A stretch of 64,000 nucleotides of DNA from Taxillus chinensis. Lineage: Eukaryota > Streptophyta > Magnoliopsida > Santalales > Loranthaceae. The translations under genes and the position numbers were made by a program. How positions within the stretch are numbered: the stretch's first letter is position 1; each line of letters opens with the position of its first letter. The DNA lies in NCBI GenBank assembly GCA_023512835.1, contig CM042092.1:47582400-47646399 (forward strand), given 5' to 3'. Below the pieces are notes generated by a model that did not search any database, had not been told where the DNA came from, and saw only the letters and a list, made by a program, of their open reading frames with translations. Shown here in pieces: positions 1 to 11,593 of the stretch.

Positions 1-1573
1 GAGAGATTCAAAACCCAGAAAAGAGAGGATTACATCCAGCCTTTCTGACTATTCTGCTAGTCTGTATATCCAATCTTTCTGCCATTCTGCTAGTCTTTTT
101 GAGATTCAAAACCCAGACCCAAGAAGATCGCCCAGTTTCTCTGCTATTCAGCAATCAAAATCGCCCCTTCATCCTCATACCCTCTTTCTCGTTATAGTTA
201 TCTTTCTCCCTGTAAAAGAAAAACACAAAAACAACTCCAACTTCAGCCCTCTCTTTCTGTGTTTTCATCAAACAAAAAAAAACACAAAAGACACCAATCC
301 TTTTCCAGTCCCCTACTTCTCACACCCACCTTCCTTATTTCCAGGTACCAAAAAATCTCAAAACCAAAAAATACATCACTCCAATCTTCAAATACCAAGA
401 AATCCTCCTCACAAAGCTCGTCGTCAGATTTGTTGGTTCTAAGCAAGTGATTATCAGCTCCAACAAGAGCTCAAACGGAAGATTGGTGTTGTAAGCCCCA
501 AAGTCGGTTCAGCCCTTATTTCTTCATTACTTTTCAGCTTACTTACATTAATATTTGATGTAATTCTTAATATTTCCTTGTATTTCTTTTTCTTTTACTT
601 GTTGCATTGTGTTTTTCCTTGTATTTCCCTTTCCTTTGTATAGGTGTATGTTGTAATATGTAAAGTATAGCAAACAAAAAAAACAAAGAAAGAAAAAGAG
701 AGAGAGCAAAGAGAGGCATGAAGAAAAAGAAAAGAAAGAAAAAGAGTGGGTCGTTTTGATTTATGGATGTCACAATCACACACATCACTTTATATGTTAT
801 TGTGTTAGTTTCAAAGTTTTATCCTTGCAAAAAAAAAAAAAAAAAAAACATTTTCAAAACCATAAAAAAAATGCATTTCAAGTCAAAAAAAAAAGGAAAA
901 GAAAGCATCTAAAAAAAAATGCACGTTTCCATATTTAGGAGTTCCAATTCCATTTAAAACACAAAGCAAAAAAAAAACATGTTTTACCTTCCAAAAACAA
1001 AAAAAACAAAAACAAAAGAAAGCAAAACCAAAACAAAACGTTTTTCACAAAACATAAAAAACAAAAAAAATGTTTTCTAACCCAAAAAAAAAACAAAAAA
1101 AGGGGAAAATAAAAAACCAGTTTTTAGGACTTAAATTTCCAAAAGAAAAACCAAAACCAACATCAACCCGTAGGATCTCATTCTTCACTTCAAACAAAAA
1201 CCCAAAACTTTTAGGATTCCCTTTAGGGATTTAAGGTAAATCAATTTTAACCGTAACTCTGACAAATAACTTAGCCAAATAAAAATCATAGACTCTTTAG
1301 GAAACTTAACCTAGTTATGGCAAGACAAATAAAATAAAAACCTTCTCCTCCTAAATTAGATACCGAAAGGGCGCTGTAGGGGTGTTAATCCTTCCCTACA
1401 CGTAACCAACTCCCGAACCCTTCTCTGATAACGCAGACCACACATTTAAACTACTCAAAGTAGAGGGTATCCAACTGTACCCCAAAAATAGTTGGTGGCG
1501 ACTCTAAAATTTCTCACCATTGGTCTAGTTTGAGCTCACCCCAAACGGGCCTGGACGAAAACCAGTGATGATA
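1..1573 (+). mobile_element. Tat-1 5' LTR, 3' part (Ty3/Gypsy, Tat/Ogre type)
   Basis: This stretch is repeated in the same orientation at about 14641-16234, with small indels and substitutions. It is followed directly by a primer binding site, so it is the left LTR of a Ty3/Gypsy element; its start lies outside the window. It holds a long A-rich tract (about 820-1110) and near its end the block GGGCGCTGTAGGGG, which is also seen in a second Tat-like LTR at 33.4-33.5 kb. The LTR end is taken as GATGATA at 1573, matching GATGACA in the right copy. A few bases of uncertainty remain because both copies share AGCT here. Confidence 0.85.
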
Positions 1574-1575
1574 GC

Positions 1576-1593
1576 TGGCGACTCTGCTGGGGA
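1576..1593 (+). promoter_or_regulatory. Tat-1 primer binding site
   Basis: TGGCGACTCTGCTGGGGA lies two bases after the LTR end. It begins with the TGG that pairs with a tRNA CCA end. Tat/Ogre elements are generally reported to use a tRNA-Arg type primer; I could not match the tRNA itself from sequence alone. Confidence 0.8.
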
Positions 1594-2245
1594 TATATGA
1601 ACACTTTAGAGAGTTAGGTCTAGAACTAGGAGTAGGAGGTTGTTTTTTTTGTACTGTTGTATATATTTAACTGTCGTGCTAAGTTGATTTTTTTAGATAA
1701 AATTGTGATTTACTTATTTTTTAAATTGTCGTTTCTCTTTAAACTGTGATTTATTTATACGCTTTAACTACCATGATAGTTGTGATTTACTGCTTTCCAT
1801 ACTTGTTGCATTCATGCATAACCCTATACCCGGGTTTAGGACAATTTAGGTTAGTGAGGTTCAGTACGGTCCCCAGCACGTTGATCATCATCCGCAATGG
1901 GGCCTCGGACTCCTCACTCAAGCTTGAGGTTCTTTTAAGGCACGTCCTTTTAAAACCCCCCTCCGGTAAATCCCATGGTGTACGGAGCCCTCTATTGAGG
2001 AAGTTTGGGAACCAATGAATAAGATAGGTGTAGCAATAAAAGCCCATCAGGGGCATTGACCCACATTTTGTTTGCTCATTCCATGCCTTGCTAACCTTTG
2101 TTTTGCAGGGTAGTCCTTAAGACATCCCCTGCACATATATTAGATTTTTTACTATTGGTTTATTCTTTATCCTGTCTAACTGCTTGATATATATTAACCT
2201 ATCATCCTAACCTGTCATCATGCATAACATGACATTCATATAGGC
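1594..2245 (+). other. Tat-1 5' untranslated leader
   Basis: There is no convincing coding sequence between the primer site and the first ORF. A pyrimidine-rich stretch ending TTTTGCAGG near 2100-2110 resembles a plant 3' splice site, so the leader may be spliced; this is inference only. Confidence 0.5.
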
Positions 2246-3596
2246 ATGGCAACTTTCAGTCATCTCCTAAAAGGCCCTCAGGACAAGGAGGCTGTTGCAG
2301 TGGTGGCCCAAGCATCTGGAGACATTCAACTTCGCCTTGGGGATTTTCCGCCAGGAGAAGCCAACAAGGCAAGACATGTTATCATAGAAGATCAGCTGGA
2401 CTACACTAAGGAGATACAGACAATATGGAGGCAGTGGTCTGACAAAAGGAAAAGCATATACATACAACAGTTTGGGGATTTGCTCCATGTGACCGAACTA
2501 CTGGCCGATAAGGATATGCTTGGGGCAGCCATATATTTCTGGGAGTCTCGACGACGGTGCTTTCACTTCAATGGCATAGATCTTGTTCCCACCATAGAAG
2601 AATACAGAATATTATTAGATATCCCCGTAGAAAACAAAATGAAGATCTATCTACCGGAGCCCAGAAGATCATGTCGAAGGGCCTTTGCTGAGATAATATG
2701 AAAGCCGGTATAGGACTCACCGACAGCCACAACCTATGGTGGGCGGGAATATCTTTCATGGGACACAATCAAAGAAATGATACAGACCGCAACGAAGCGA
2801 GGGGCACACAACCGCTTACACTAGCTATATATGGGCTAGTCATTTTCCCAAGGATACCAACCCACATCGATGGGGCAATTGTAGATTTGGTCCAACAGGT
2901 GCTCAAAGGATGTGACCCTACTCCTGCTATCTTGGCTGAAACCATCCGATCTCTTACTTACCTGAGGAGTAAAGGCTCGGGACAGTTCATGGGGTGCCTA
3001 CCTCTCCTATGTACCTGGTTGCAAGGTCATTTCCCCTGTAGTGTTCATCGTTTTCCTGCTGTTTATTAGGTACCAGCCACAACACTACTAGATATTCTGC
3101 TCAGCAAGTGGAGCCTACCTAAAGACTCGAAAGCTGGAAAAAGAAGTTGGAGAACCTCACATAAGCCGACATTACCTAGACTACTCCTTAGATGCTGGTG
3201 GTCTCCATGACATATAGCCGTGGGGACTACAATTGGGTTCCACTTTTAGGTCCCTAGGGAGGAACCGCATATGCACCACCGCAGGTGGGAAGACTAGTGG
3301 GGCGTCATTAGATTATTCCCGTGCTCTTTGGCATGGAAGAGTGTGACTTCACTTACGGTAGAACCATGCTCACGAGAAGAAGGCAAGAAGATGTATCAAG
3401 CATGGTCCACACCACACAAGATCCAACCCAACGACTCAAAACCTGGTGTTTACCCCGCATACATATCTTGGAGGGCACAACACAAGCCACGGCTAACTTC
3501 GGACATGAAGGCTATCCTCCAGGAGAATCGGACTTCAAGGCAAGAATCCGGAGGCTAGAAGCATCTCTAGAAGGAGCTCTTCAAAGGCTGCAGTGA
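2246..3596 (+). pseudogene. Tat-1 ORF1, extra protein before gag (degenerate)
   Basis: The first 151 residues are open from an ATG at 2246 and contain FWESRRRCFHFNGIDLVPTI. Homologous reading continues after a frame change at 2698 (LALAIYGLVIFPR, ILAETIRSLTYLR) and, through several stops and frame changes, to 3596, where a short charged helix-like tail remains. Tat/Ogre elements carry an additional ORF of unknown function upstream of gag, related to a plant mobile-domain-like protein (DUF7745-like by recollection). Position and these phrases fit that family. The product would not be made intact: there are stops at 3067-3069 and at least two frame changes. Biochemical role is unknown. Confidence 0.65.
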
Positions 3597-3967
3597 GGGA
3601 AAAACAGATCGAGACCATAATGAAGCGAGAGGGAGGAAGCAGGTGAACGACCACCCCCCAGAGAAAGAGGCGTCGTGCTCCTTAGGAGATGACTGGAAGT
3701 TTGCTCTAAGATCATGTAGCAATAGCCTTCATTTGACATGGCATTTCGCATTGTATGTTTGTATTGAGTGTTTGTATTATGTGTTTTGTTTGCAATAAAG
3801 TTGTTTGTTTCTTTAACCCTCCGCACATACATTCATGCATACATGCATATCAAAGGAAAAATCAAATAAAACTTCCCTTGTACCCAGGTCGGTAGCTGCC
3901 TTTCTACAAGATTGCCCACTCTTACAACCTCGGATCCCGGTGCAATCAAATACCACGATCGCGATCG
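3597..3967 (+). other. ORF1-gag spacer of Tat-1
   Basis: I see no supported gene here. The last part shows a T/G-rich stretch (3740-3810) and then the gag start region. Confidence 0.4.
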
Positions 3968-4897
3968 ATGGCAGAAGAAATAGAGAACAAACTCATGGGG
4001 TTGGAACAGTCACAACAAACCCTACAGGGGCAAATGTCTGCAATTATGGAAATGCTCACAAAATTGACTAAGGAAAGAGGAATAACCCCGACAGGGGGAA
4101 CTATCAATCACCACCAAGAGCAGGGGCAAGAAGTAGTTCAACCGCCCAATCCGGCCCCTAGCCAGGCACCCACCTATCATCCTGCTATGGCACAACCTCC
4201 AACTCCAAATCAAACTCATTTCACTATGCCCGCACCGGGAAATGTAATGGAAGCGATGGGTTCCCCAGCTCCTCAGGAAAATATTGAGGCTCCCGCTCTA
4301 CGCCGACTCGAGGAAAGATTGAAAGTCATAGAAGGCATGGACAGCTATGGCATGACCAGCCCACAAGACTTATGCTTAGTCCCTGGAGTGGTGCTACCGC
4401 CAAAATTCAAAATGCCAGAGTTTGAAAAGTTCAACGGGACCCAATGTCCTAGGACACATCTGGCCATGTATTGTCAAAAGATGGCTGCTTATGCTGGTGA
4501 AGACAAGCTCCTCATGCATTGTTTCCAGGAAAGCCTAACCGGGGCATCCCTTCGCCGGTACTTTCAACTAAATGGAAACCGCGTCAAGACATGGAAAGAA
4601 TTAGCTACTTCCTTCTTGGCACAAGACAAACATGTCACCGAGCCGTCGCTGGATCGACTAACCCTGCAGTCCATGGAAAAGGGATCCGAGGAGAATTTCA
4701 AAGACTATGCACGAAGATGGAGAGAGGCCGCCGTGGAGGTCCAACCTCCTCTTACCGAAAGAGAACTCACCACTCTTTTTATCAACACACTAAAAGGCGT
4801 ATACTACGAGAAGTTGATAGGTAACGTCTCTAACACTTTGCAGACTTGGTTGCATCCAGGTGAACGTGTAGAAAGTGGAATTAAATGCGAAAGCTAA
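3968..4897 (+). pseudogene. gag: Tat-1 gag, capsid region
   Basis: The frame opens with an ATG at 3968 and a helical N-terminus (MAEEIENKLMGLEQSQQTLQ), followed by a proline/glutamine-rich linker. From about residue 150 comes a retrotransposon gag capsid domain: LMHCFQESLTGASLRRYFQL, then TWKELATSFLAQDKHV and FKDYARRWREAAVEVQPPL. This is the nucleocapsid precursor that packages element RNA into virus-like particles. The frame breaks just after GERVESGIKCES with a TAA at 4895-4897. The downstream nucleocapsid part lies in other frames, so the protein is truncated relative to an intact Tat gag. Confidence 0.85.
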
Positions 4898-5860
4898 AGG
4901 GTGATGCGGCTGAGGCATCAAAACGGTTTTAACCACCAGCAAAGAAGAAGGAAAATGAGAGCAACCTGGTATATCAAGCACACCGGTCAATACAACCAAC
5001 ATTCTACCAAGCGCCAGGATGCTTTGAGAGGGTCACCGGTAGTCGCTTATCTTGCCTGCTCCATTTCCCCAATTCATGCCATACCTGTTGCAAGGAGGGG
5101 TCCCATTTCCATACTCAATGGTACCTAACTCATTTCAACCGAGAGCGCCATACCAAGAACAATCGAGGCCAGCAACTCAGGAAGGACCAGGAGCCTCATT
5201 CCAAGGACAGGGGCAACCAAGGGCTCCGACCCAGCAAGCATGAGCGAATCAGGCTTCTCGTCGACCACGACAAGAGTTTGATCCTATTCCAATGACTTAT
5301 ACGGAATTATACCCCAAGCTCTTAGAGGCAAGGATGGTAACCCCTATACCCTTGGGAGAAATAAAGACGCCTCCGCCGGCCTGGTATAAGCTAGAGGCCA
5401 GATGTGAATATCATGCAGGTGGAGCTGGACATGATATCGAGAATTGTATAACATTCAAAAGGAAGGTTCAGGCATTAAAGGATGCAAAATGGATGGATTT
5501 TTTCGCACCGTCTGGGGACGCCAAATGTGAACAAGCAATCCTCTCCCAAACACTCCAATAATGTTGCTAGTATCGAAAATGAAGCATGGCTGGAAAGGGT
5601 CTCCCAAGTACAAATGGAGAAAACACATTCGTTTACTCACTACAGGAACATGGCTATATACTTGCTAAAAACACACCAAAGGCGAAAAGGAATAGATGGG
5701 GAAAAACAATGCCCTTATCACAAGATGTCACGGGGACATGACATTGCAGAATGTACTGAGTTTTCCGAGGTGGTGCAAAAACTCATGGACCAAAGGATGA
5801 TAGAATTCTCAAGAGGAGGAATGGACAACCAAAGCCACATGATCCAAGAAGACGATTCAC
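4898..5860 (+). pseudogene. Tat-1 gag C-terminal region with two C-x-Y-H motifs
   Basis: Homology continues in shifted frames. A proline/glutamine-rich stretch lies at 5052-5243. In frame 3 from 5292 there is CEYHAGGAGHDIENC (about 5403) and in frame 1 CPYHKMSRGHDIAEC (about 5710). These Cys/His clusters with GH spacing resemble the zinc-binding nucleocapsid motifs of Tat-type gag proteins. At least two frameshifts (4.9 kb and about 5.5 kb) break the protein. Confidence 0.65.
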
Positions 5861-6860
5861 ACAAATCGCCTTGGGTGCCAACACCCCTTGTCTTAACTGT
5901 TAAGGCTCCGGGGATCCCGCTACTGCCACATGGAATCCAGCCTCTCACTATCCATGCCTCAAGTCTCGTGCCAGACAAGGGGGAGAGGACCGAAATCCCA
6001 CAACTACCGCATGAAATTGCACCCCTCACCATAGGTGTTCCTGCTCCTTTCCCCTATAAAACTGATAAAGCAGTCCCATGGAATTATAGTTGTGAAGTAG
6101 TCCAGGGAGCCATCGCAGCAGAGAAGATAACTAGGAGTGGTAAGGCTTATGCCCCTGATATGGCTGACAAAGCAAGGAAGGAAAAAGCTGTAGAACTAGA
6201 CATTGAGCCAACGCTGGAGGCAACAAAGAAAGGAGCACCGGTCACTGAAAAAGAGACATTGGAATTCCTAAAATTCATGAAACAGAGCGAGTATAATATT
6301 GTGGATCAGCTAAGCCGACAACCGGCTCGCATCTCCTTGCTCTCATTAATGATGGATAATACAGCAAAACACGCCCTGTTCTCATTCATGGATGGTTTCT
6401 CGGGCTATAATCAAATTCGTATGGCCCCCGAACAAAAAGAAAGGACCACATTCACGACACTTTGGGGCACTTTCTGCTATAATGTGATGCCTTTTGGTCT
6501 GAGGAACGCAGGGGCAACCTATCAGCGAGCCATGGTGACCCTATTCAACGACATGATGCATAAGGAAGTCGAAGTATATGTTGACGACATGATAGCCAAA
6601 TCATGAAGCACTGAAGATCATATTGAAGTACTCCGCAAGCTCTTTAATAGGCTATGGAAATATCAGCTGAAATTGAACCCCAAAAAGTGCACTTTCGAAG
6701 CCATGTCGGGAAAACTATTGGGTTTCATTGTGAGCCAAAAAGGAGTTGAAATCGATCCAGATAAAGTTCGAGCTATCCAAGAGATGCTGCCACCACGGAC
6801 CATTAAGGAGGTTAGAGAATTCCTAAGGCGACTGAATTACATTGCCCGATTTATTTCCTA
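5482..6860 (+). pseudogene. pol: Tat-1 pol: linker fused to truncated reverse transcriptase
   Basis: Frame 1 from 5482 runs to a TGA at 6604-6606 and continues in the same frame to a TAG at 6859-6861. It holds the region that normally precedes the protease (SEYNIVDQLSRQPARISLL), then switches without a gap to the middle of reverse transcriptase: FSFMDGFSGYNQIRM, MPFGLRNAGATYQRAM and YVDDMIAKS. The catalytic YVDD is present. The aspartic protease and the N-terminal third of RT are absent, so an internal deletion has joined the two regions near 6347. The thumb continues in 6673-6860. Confidence 0.88.
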
Positions 6861-6861
6861 G

Positions 6862-7827
6862 CTGACAGCCACATGTGAACCCATTTTCAAGACTTTACGA
6901 AAGAACAACCCAGAAATTTGGAATGACAAATGTCAAGAAGCTTTTGATAAGATCAAACAATATCTGTCTAATCCACCTATTTTGGTCCCACTAGTACCGG
7001 ATAGACCTCTGATCTTATACTTGACCGTTCAGGAGTCAGCGATGGGTTGTGTCTTGGGGCAACACGATTCTACAGGCAAGAAGGAGCCGGCCATTTATTA
7101 TCTGAGCAAGAAGTTCACCATCAATGAAGAAAACTACACACCCTTGGAGAAGACGTGTTGTGCTCTTGTCTGGATAACAACAAGATTCAGGCAGTACACT
7201 CTTTATCATACCACATGGCTGATTTCAAGGCATGATCCGCTCAAATATCTCTTAGAAAAACCATCCATTTCTGGGAGAATCGCCAAATGGCAGCTGATCT
7301 TATCGGAGTATGATATCATCTACGTGCCACAAAAAGCTATAAAAGGGAGCGCAATAGCTGATTACTTGGCAGACAGAGCACTAGAAGACTATGAGCCCAT
7401 GACTATTGGCTTCCCAGATGAGCACATCAACATCATTACGGCCGAAGTATCAGACATATGGACGATGTGGTTCGATGGAGCCTCCAGTCTCTTAGGTCAT
7501 GGTGTTGGGGCCATCCTGATATCCCCAAAAGGCAAACATTTCCCCATGGCGGCAAAGCTAACCTTCCCTTGTACAAACAATGTGGCAGAATATGAGGCTT
7601 GTGTGATGGGACTTCAAGAAGCCATTAACAAAGGAATCAAAAAATTACGAGTATTCGGCAATTCGGCACTCATCATTTTTCAAGTAAGGGGTGAATGGGA
7701 GACTCGAAACCACAAATTAATCCCGTATCGGAAGCACGTTACGGAGTTAGCCGAGCAATTTGAAGACATCACGTTTGAGCATATGCCCAAGGAATACAAT
7801 CGATCCCCGATGCGTTGGCCATTCTAG
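6862..7827 (+). pseudogene. pol: Tat-1 RNase H plus second (archaeal-type) RNase H
   Basis: Frame 1 continues after the TAG. Residues of the segment beginning at 6982 form the RT-linked RNase H (YTPLEKTCCALVW, IADYLADRA). A second RNase H follows: WFDGASS (Asp codon 7474), NNVAEYEACVMGL, then VFGNSALII. The dual RNase H is the hallmark of the Tat/Ogre branch of Ty3/Gypsy. In the second RNase H the residue normally Asp in the G-D-S motif is Asn (codon at 7660), which should abolish activity. The reading frame is lost at about 7800. Confidence 0.88.
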
Positions 7828-8075
7828 CCTCCCTCCTTCGACTAGATACAAAATTGGAAGTCCAGTCTTTTGATATCCGTATACAAGATGCTCCTGCACA
7901 TTGCATGGCCATTGAAGGAAATACTGAAGAAAAACCTTGGTTTGATGACGTCAAACAGTATTTGCTTAAGCAAGAATACCCAGCAGAGGCCTCTGTATCT
8001 GATAAAAGAAATATCCGAAGGTCAGCGTCCAACTACTATCTTGATGGTCCCGTTCTGTATAAAAAAAAACCATGA
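7800..8075 (+). pseudogene. Tat-1 RNase H to integrase linker, frameshifted
   Basis: The conserved linker (PWFDDVKQYLLKQEYP, SNYYLDGPVLYKK) lies in frame 3, between frame-1 segments on both sides. The return to frame 1 happens in a run of A residues around 8061-8070, a typical slippage site. Two compensating frameshifts thus bracket this piece. Confidence 0.75.
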
Positions 8076-9183
8076 CATGGTATTATTGCGGCGTGTGGCA
8101 AAAGAAGAATCAACACAAATAATGAAAGAAGTGCACGAAGGGGAATGTGGTTCACATGCAAATGGATATGCATTAACAAGACAAATCATGCGAATGGGCT
8201 ATTATTGGGTCACCATGGAAAAGGATTGCATTGAATATGTGCGCAAATGCCTTAAGTGTCAAATTTATGGCGATAAAATCCAAGTACCGCCGTCCAAACT
8301 ACACGTGATGGTTTCCCCGTGGCCGTTCTCGCTTTGGGGCATTGACGTTATCGGACCAATATCTCCAAAAGCTTCTAATGGTCATTGTTTCATTTTGGTA
8401 ACCATTGATTACTTCACCAAGTGGGTAGAAGCGGCATCATATGCTAATGTCACACAAGCCGTGGTACTTTGATTTATGCGGAACAACATCATATGCCGAT
8501 ATGGGCTTCCCGAGCAGATCATAACGGACAATGCTACCAATTTGAACAGCCGGATGATAGGGAGGTTGTGTGAAACATATAAAATTCAACACCGCAACTC
8601 GACCCCCTATCGCCCAAAGATGAATGGAGCAATCGAGGCAGCTAAGAAGAACATCAAGAACATTATCGGAAAGATGACCGAAACAAACAAAGATTGGCAC
8701 GAGAAGCTACCTTACGCTTTGTATGCTTATCATACCTCGGTGCATACATCGACCAGGGCAACACTATTTTCTTTGGTCTATGGCATGGAAGCAGTTCTAC
8801 CGGTCGAAGTGGAGATACCCTCCCTCCGAGTACTTAAGGATACTCGCTCAAAGAAGCAGAATGGGCCCAAAATCATTATGAGCAATTGAATTTAATTGAG
8901 GGCAAGCGCTTGGCAGCGTTGCCAGAGGACAGATGTATCGATAGAGAATGATGAACAATTACAATAAAAAGGTGAAGCCTAGAAGCTTTCAAGAGGGTGA
9001 TCTTGTCCTCAAAAAGATCTTACCAATCCAGGATGACCATCGAGGCAAGTAGACTCCCAATTATGAAGGCCCATATGTTGTGAAAAAAGTATTCTCGGGA
9101 GGCGCATTGATCCTTGCCAAAATGGACGGAGATGAGCTTCCTAATCCAGTGAATAGTGACGCCATCAAAAAGTTTTATGCTTA
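8076..9183 (+). pseudogene. int: Tat-1 integrase
   Basis: Frame 1 carries an N-terminal HHCC zinc domain (His codon near 8134; CLKC at about 8249-8260). The catalytic core has Asp in GIDVIGP (8344), Asp in ITDNAT (8527) and Glu in GAIEAA (8635); the last two are separated by 35 residues, i.e. D,D35E. An in-frame TGA at 8470-8472 splits the core, and the frame is lost again after 8889. The C-terminal module is recognisable by KPRSFQEGDLVLKK and PNYEGPYVVKKVF and ends at a TAA near 9183. It would have inserted element cDNA into chromosomes. Confidence 0.88.
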
Positions 9184-10340
9184 ACTCTCATACCTCCCAA
9201 CAAGATTCTCATTCCTGTAATGAGCGGACTTGGTGAAAACCCGAAAGGGCACCAAGGGTAAAATACAAAGCTCCAACAAAAGACAAAAAATAAAACAAGG
9301 GCGGACTTGGTGAAAACCTGAAAGGGCACCAAGGGTAAAATACAAAGCCAACAATAAATCTTGAAGGGTGAAATCAATCGATCGAATCTGAAAGGATCAG
9401 GACCACAACAAATAGGGTCCTTTGCACACAGTAGAGACAACATCATCCAAAAACAATGGCTGCAAATAGTGGAAGACTTGGTCAAACCACGGCACATTCG
9501 AATCAAATTTGTACATTATACTTTTAAAGACTTGTGATTCCGTTTATCGATTATAACAATAGGACACTTTTTATGATATAAATATGTTTTGTGGAATTAA
9601 ACCAGCAAAAATCCCTTTTTATCTCTTTAATCATGTTACATGGTCTTCATTTCACATTTAATTAGAATATTTTGAATCCCAAGAGGCTCTTTTAGCATTG
9701 CCTTATGAGTAGGGCCAAGCCCAAAATCACCAAACAAGTTAATCCCCCAACTCGGAGTACCCATATCTCCACGGGTTATCACTATCCCCAGAGAAGCTCT
9801 CAAGTTAAGCTCCTCAATGGAGTGAAACTAAGTCAAACAAACCCTCCATCCATAAAAGAGGGAGTCCCCCAAAGAAAGATAGAAAGGTCTCCCCACCCGA
9901 GAGACAAAAAGTCCCCAACAAGTTGGATGTCATCTAAACTCTCCAGCAGTAGGGAGATAAACCCTCAGCTCATATTGGGTCATTAGCCATACATGTCACC
10001 ATGCATCCCCACATACATCACATTGCATTCCATGCATCATTTGCATACATTCAGCATACTCTGTAATTTCAGGAATGTTGCCGCCTCTGAAGATCCGAGC
10101 TCATACTCAGCAAGCTTCTCACCAAGCTATCCTAGCTTTCTTTGTTCAATTCCGCAACTCTTTCTTTGCAATTTCACCCAAGCTCTAAATACTTCCTTTT
10201 GGCACTTGACAAACTTTTTCCCCTTTTTTGGGTCACCTCATAGAGCGATCTCCTTGAGTGAACTCATAGAGGGAGCCCAAATTGTGTTACTTCCCAAACT
10301 CACCAATTCTTTAAAGCATTTCCCCAATACCAATTGATGT
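9184..10340 (+). other. Tat-1 3' untranslated region, first part
   Basis: No gene is supported. An unequal duplication of about 50 bp (GCGGACTTGGTGAAAACC... to CAAAGC) occurs at 9223-9272 and again at 9301-9351, about 78 bp apart. The rest is unique within the window. Confidence 0.6.
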
Positions 10341-10344
10341 CTCC

Positions 10345-11390
10345 AACAAGTCTTTCCAGTTTAAGCCTATCGTTGCTGTGGGCTTTTTCTTTTCCAATTC
10401 AAGTCTATCGTTGCTGTGGACCTTCCTATTGTCAATTTAAGCCTATCATTGATGTGAGCTTTTCCATTTTCAATTCAAAGCCTATCGTTGCTGTGGGCTA
10501 TCCATTTTCAATTCAAAGCCTATCGTTGCTGTAGGCTTTTCCATTTTCAGTTTACGCCTATCGTTGCTGTAGGCTTTTCCATTTTCAGTTTAAGCCTATC
10601 GTTGCTGTGGGATTTTCCATTTTCAATTCAAGCCTATCGTTGCTGTGGACTTTCCATTTTTCAGTTTAAGCCTAACGTTGCTATGGGCTTTTCCATTTTC
10701 AATCTAAGCCTATTGTTGCTGTGGGCTTTTCCATTTTCAGTTTAAGCCTATCGTTGCTGTGGGCTTTTCCATTTTTAATTCAAGCCTATCGTTGCTGTGG
10801 GCTTTCCATTTTTCAGTTTAAGCCTAACGTTGCTGTGTGCTTTTCCATTTTCAATCTAAGCCTATCGTTGCTGCGGGCTTTTCCATTTTCAGTTTACGCC
10901 TATCATTGTTGTGGGCTTTTTCATTTTCAATTCAAGCCTATTGTTGTTGTGGGCTATCCATTTTCAATTCAAAGCCTATTGTTGCTGTGGGCTATCCATT
11001 TTCAATTCAAAGCCTATCGTTGTTGTGGGCTATCCATTTTCAATTCGAGCCTATCGTTGCTGTGGGCCTTTCAATTTTTAGTTCACGCCCATCATTGTTG
11101 TGGGCCTTTTACATTTTTCAGTTCAAGCCTATCGTTGCTGTGGGCTATCCATTTTCAATTCAAGCCTATCGTTGCTGTGGGCTATCCATTTTCAATTCGA
11201 GCCTATCGTTGCTGTGGGCCTTTCAATTTTTAGTTCACGCCCACCATTTTTGTGGGCCTTTTCACTTTTCAGTTCAAGCCTATCATTGCTGCAGGCTTTT
11301 CATTTTTTAACCAAAGTCTATCGTTGCCGAAGGCTCTCTTTTTTCAGTTCAAGCCTGTCATTGTTGTAGGCTCTCAATCTCCCATATCTT
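10345..11390 (+). repeat. 38-bp tandem array in Tat-1 3' UTR (about 27 copies)
   Basis: The unit reads roughly AAGCCTATCGTTGCTGTGGG followed by CTTTTCCATTTTCAATTC and repeats about every 38 bp from 10362 to 11375, with point changes and occasional CTATCC variants. It sits between integrase and the polypurine tract. Tat/Ogre elements are known for variable tandem repeats in this position. Long ORFs across it are artefacts of a stop-poor repeat. Confidence 0.92.
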
Positions 11391-11579
11391 TACATTGTAG
11401 GCAGCCTCAGATGCCACATCAAAGTATTATCCAAGTCCACCGACCTATGAAGCCCTTTTCCCTCTCGGGGACAGACCCAACTGTCGTACTTCTTCCTCTA
11501 GGTAAGTCAGGTAAGTGCTCCAACCCGTCCAAAATGACTCCCTTTTATCTTTGTACGTTGTTTGTATACAAACAGTGCA

Positions 11580-11593
11580 CAAAGAGGGGCAGA
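11580..11593 (+). promoter_or_regulatory. Tat-1 polypurine tract
   Basis: AAAGAGGGGCAGA stands directly before TGTTGGACCCC, the inferred first bases of the right LTR. Such a purine run primes plus-strand DNA synthesis. Confidence 0.8.

Noticed and set aside
10488..11369. Overlapping ORFs of 85-170 residues rich in Leu, Cys and Phe
   Set aside because: They lie wholly in the 38-bp tandem array; the unit has few stops and three units make 38 codons, so open frames arise automatically.
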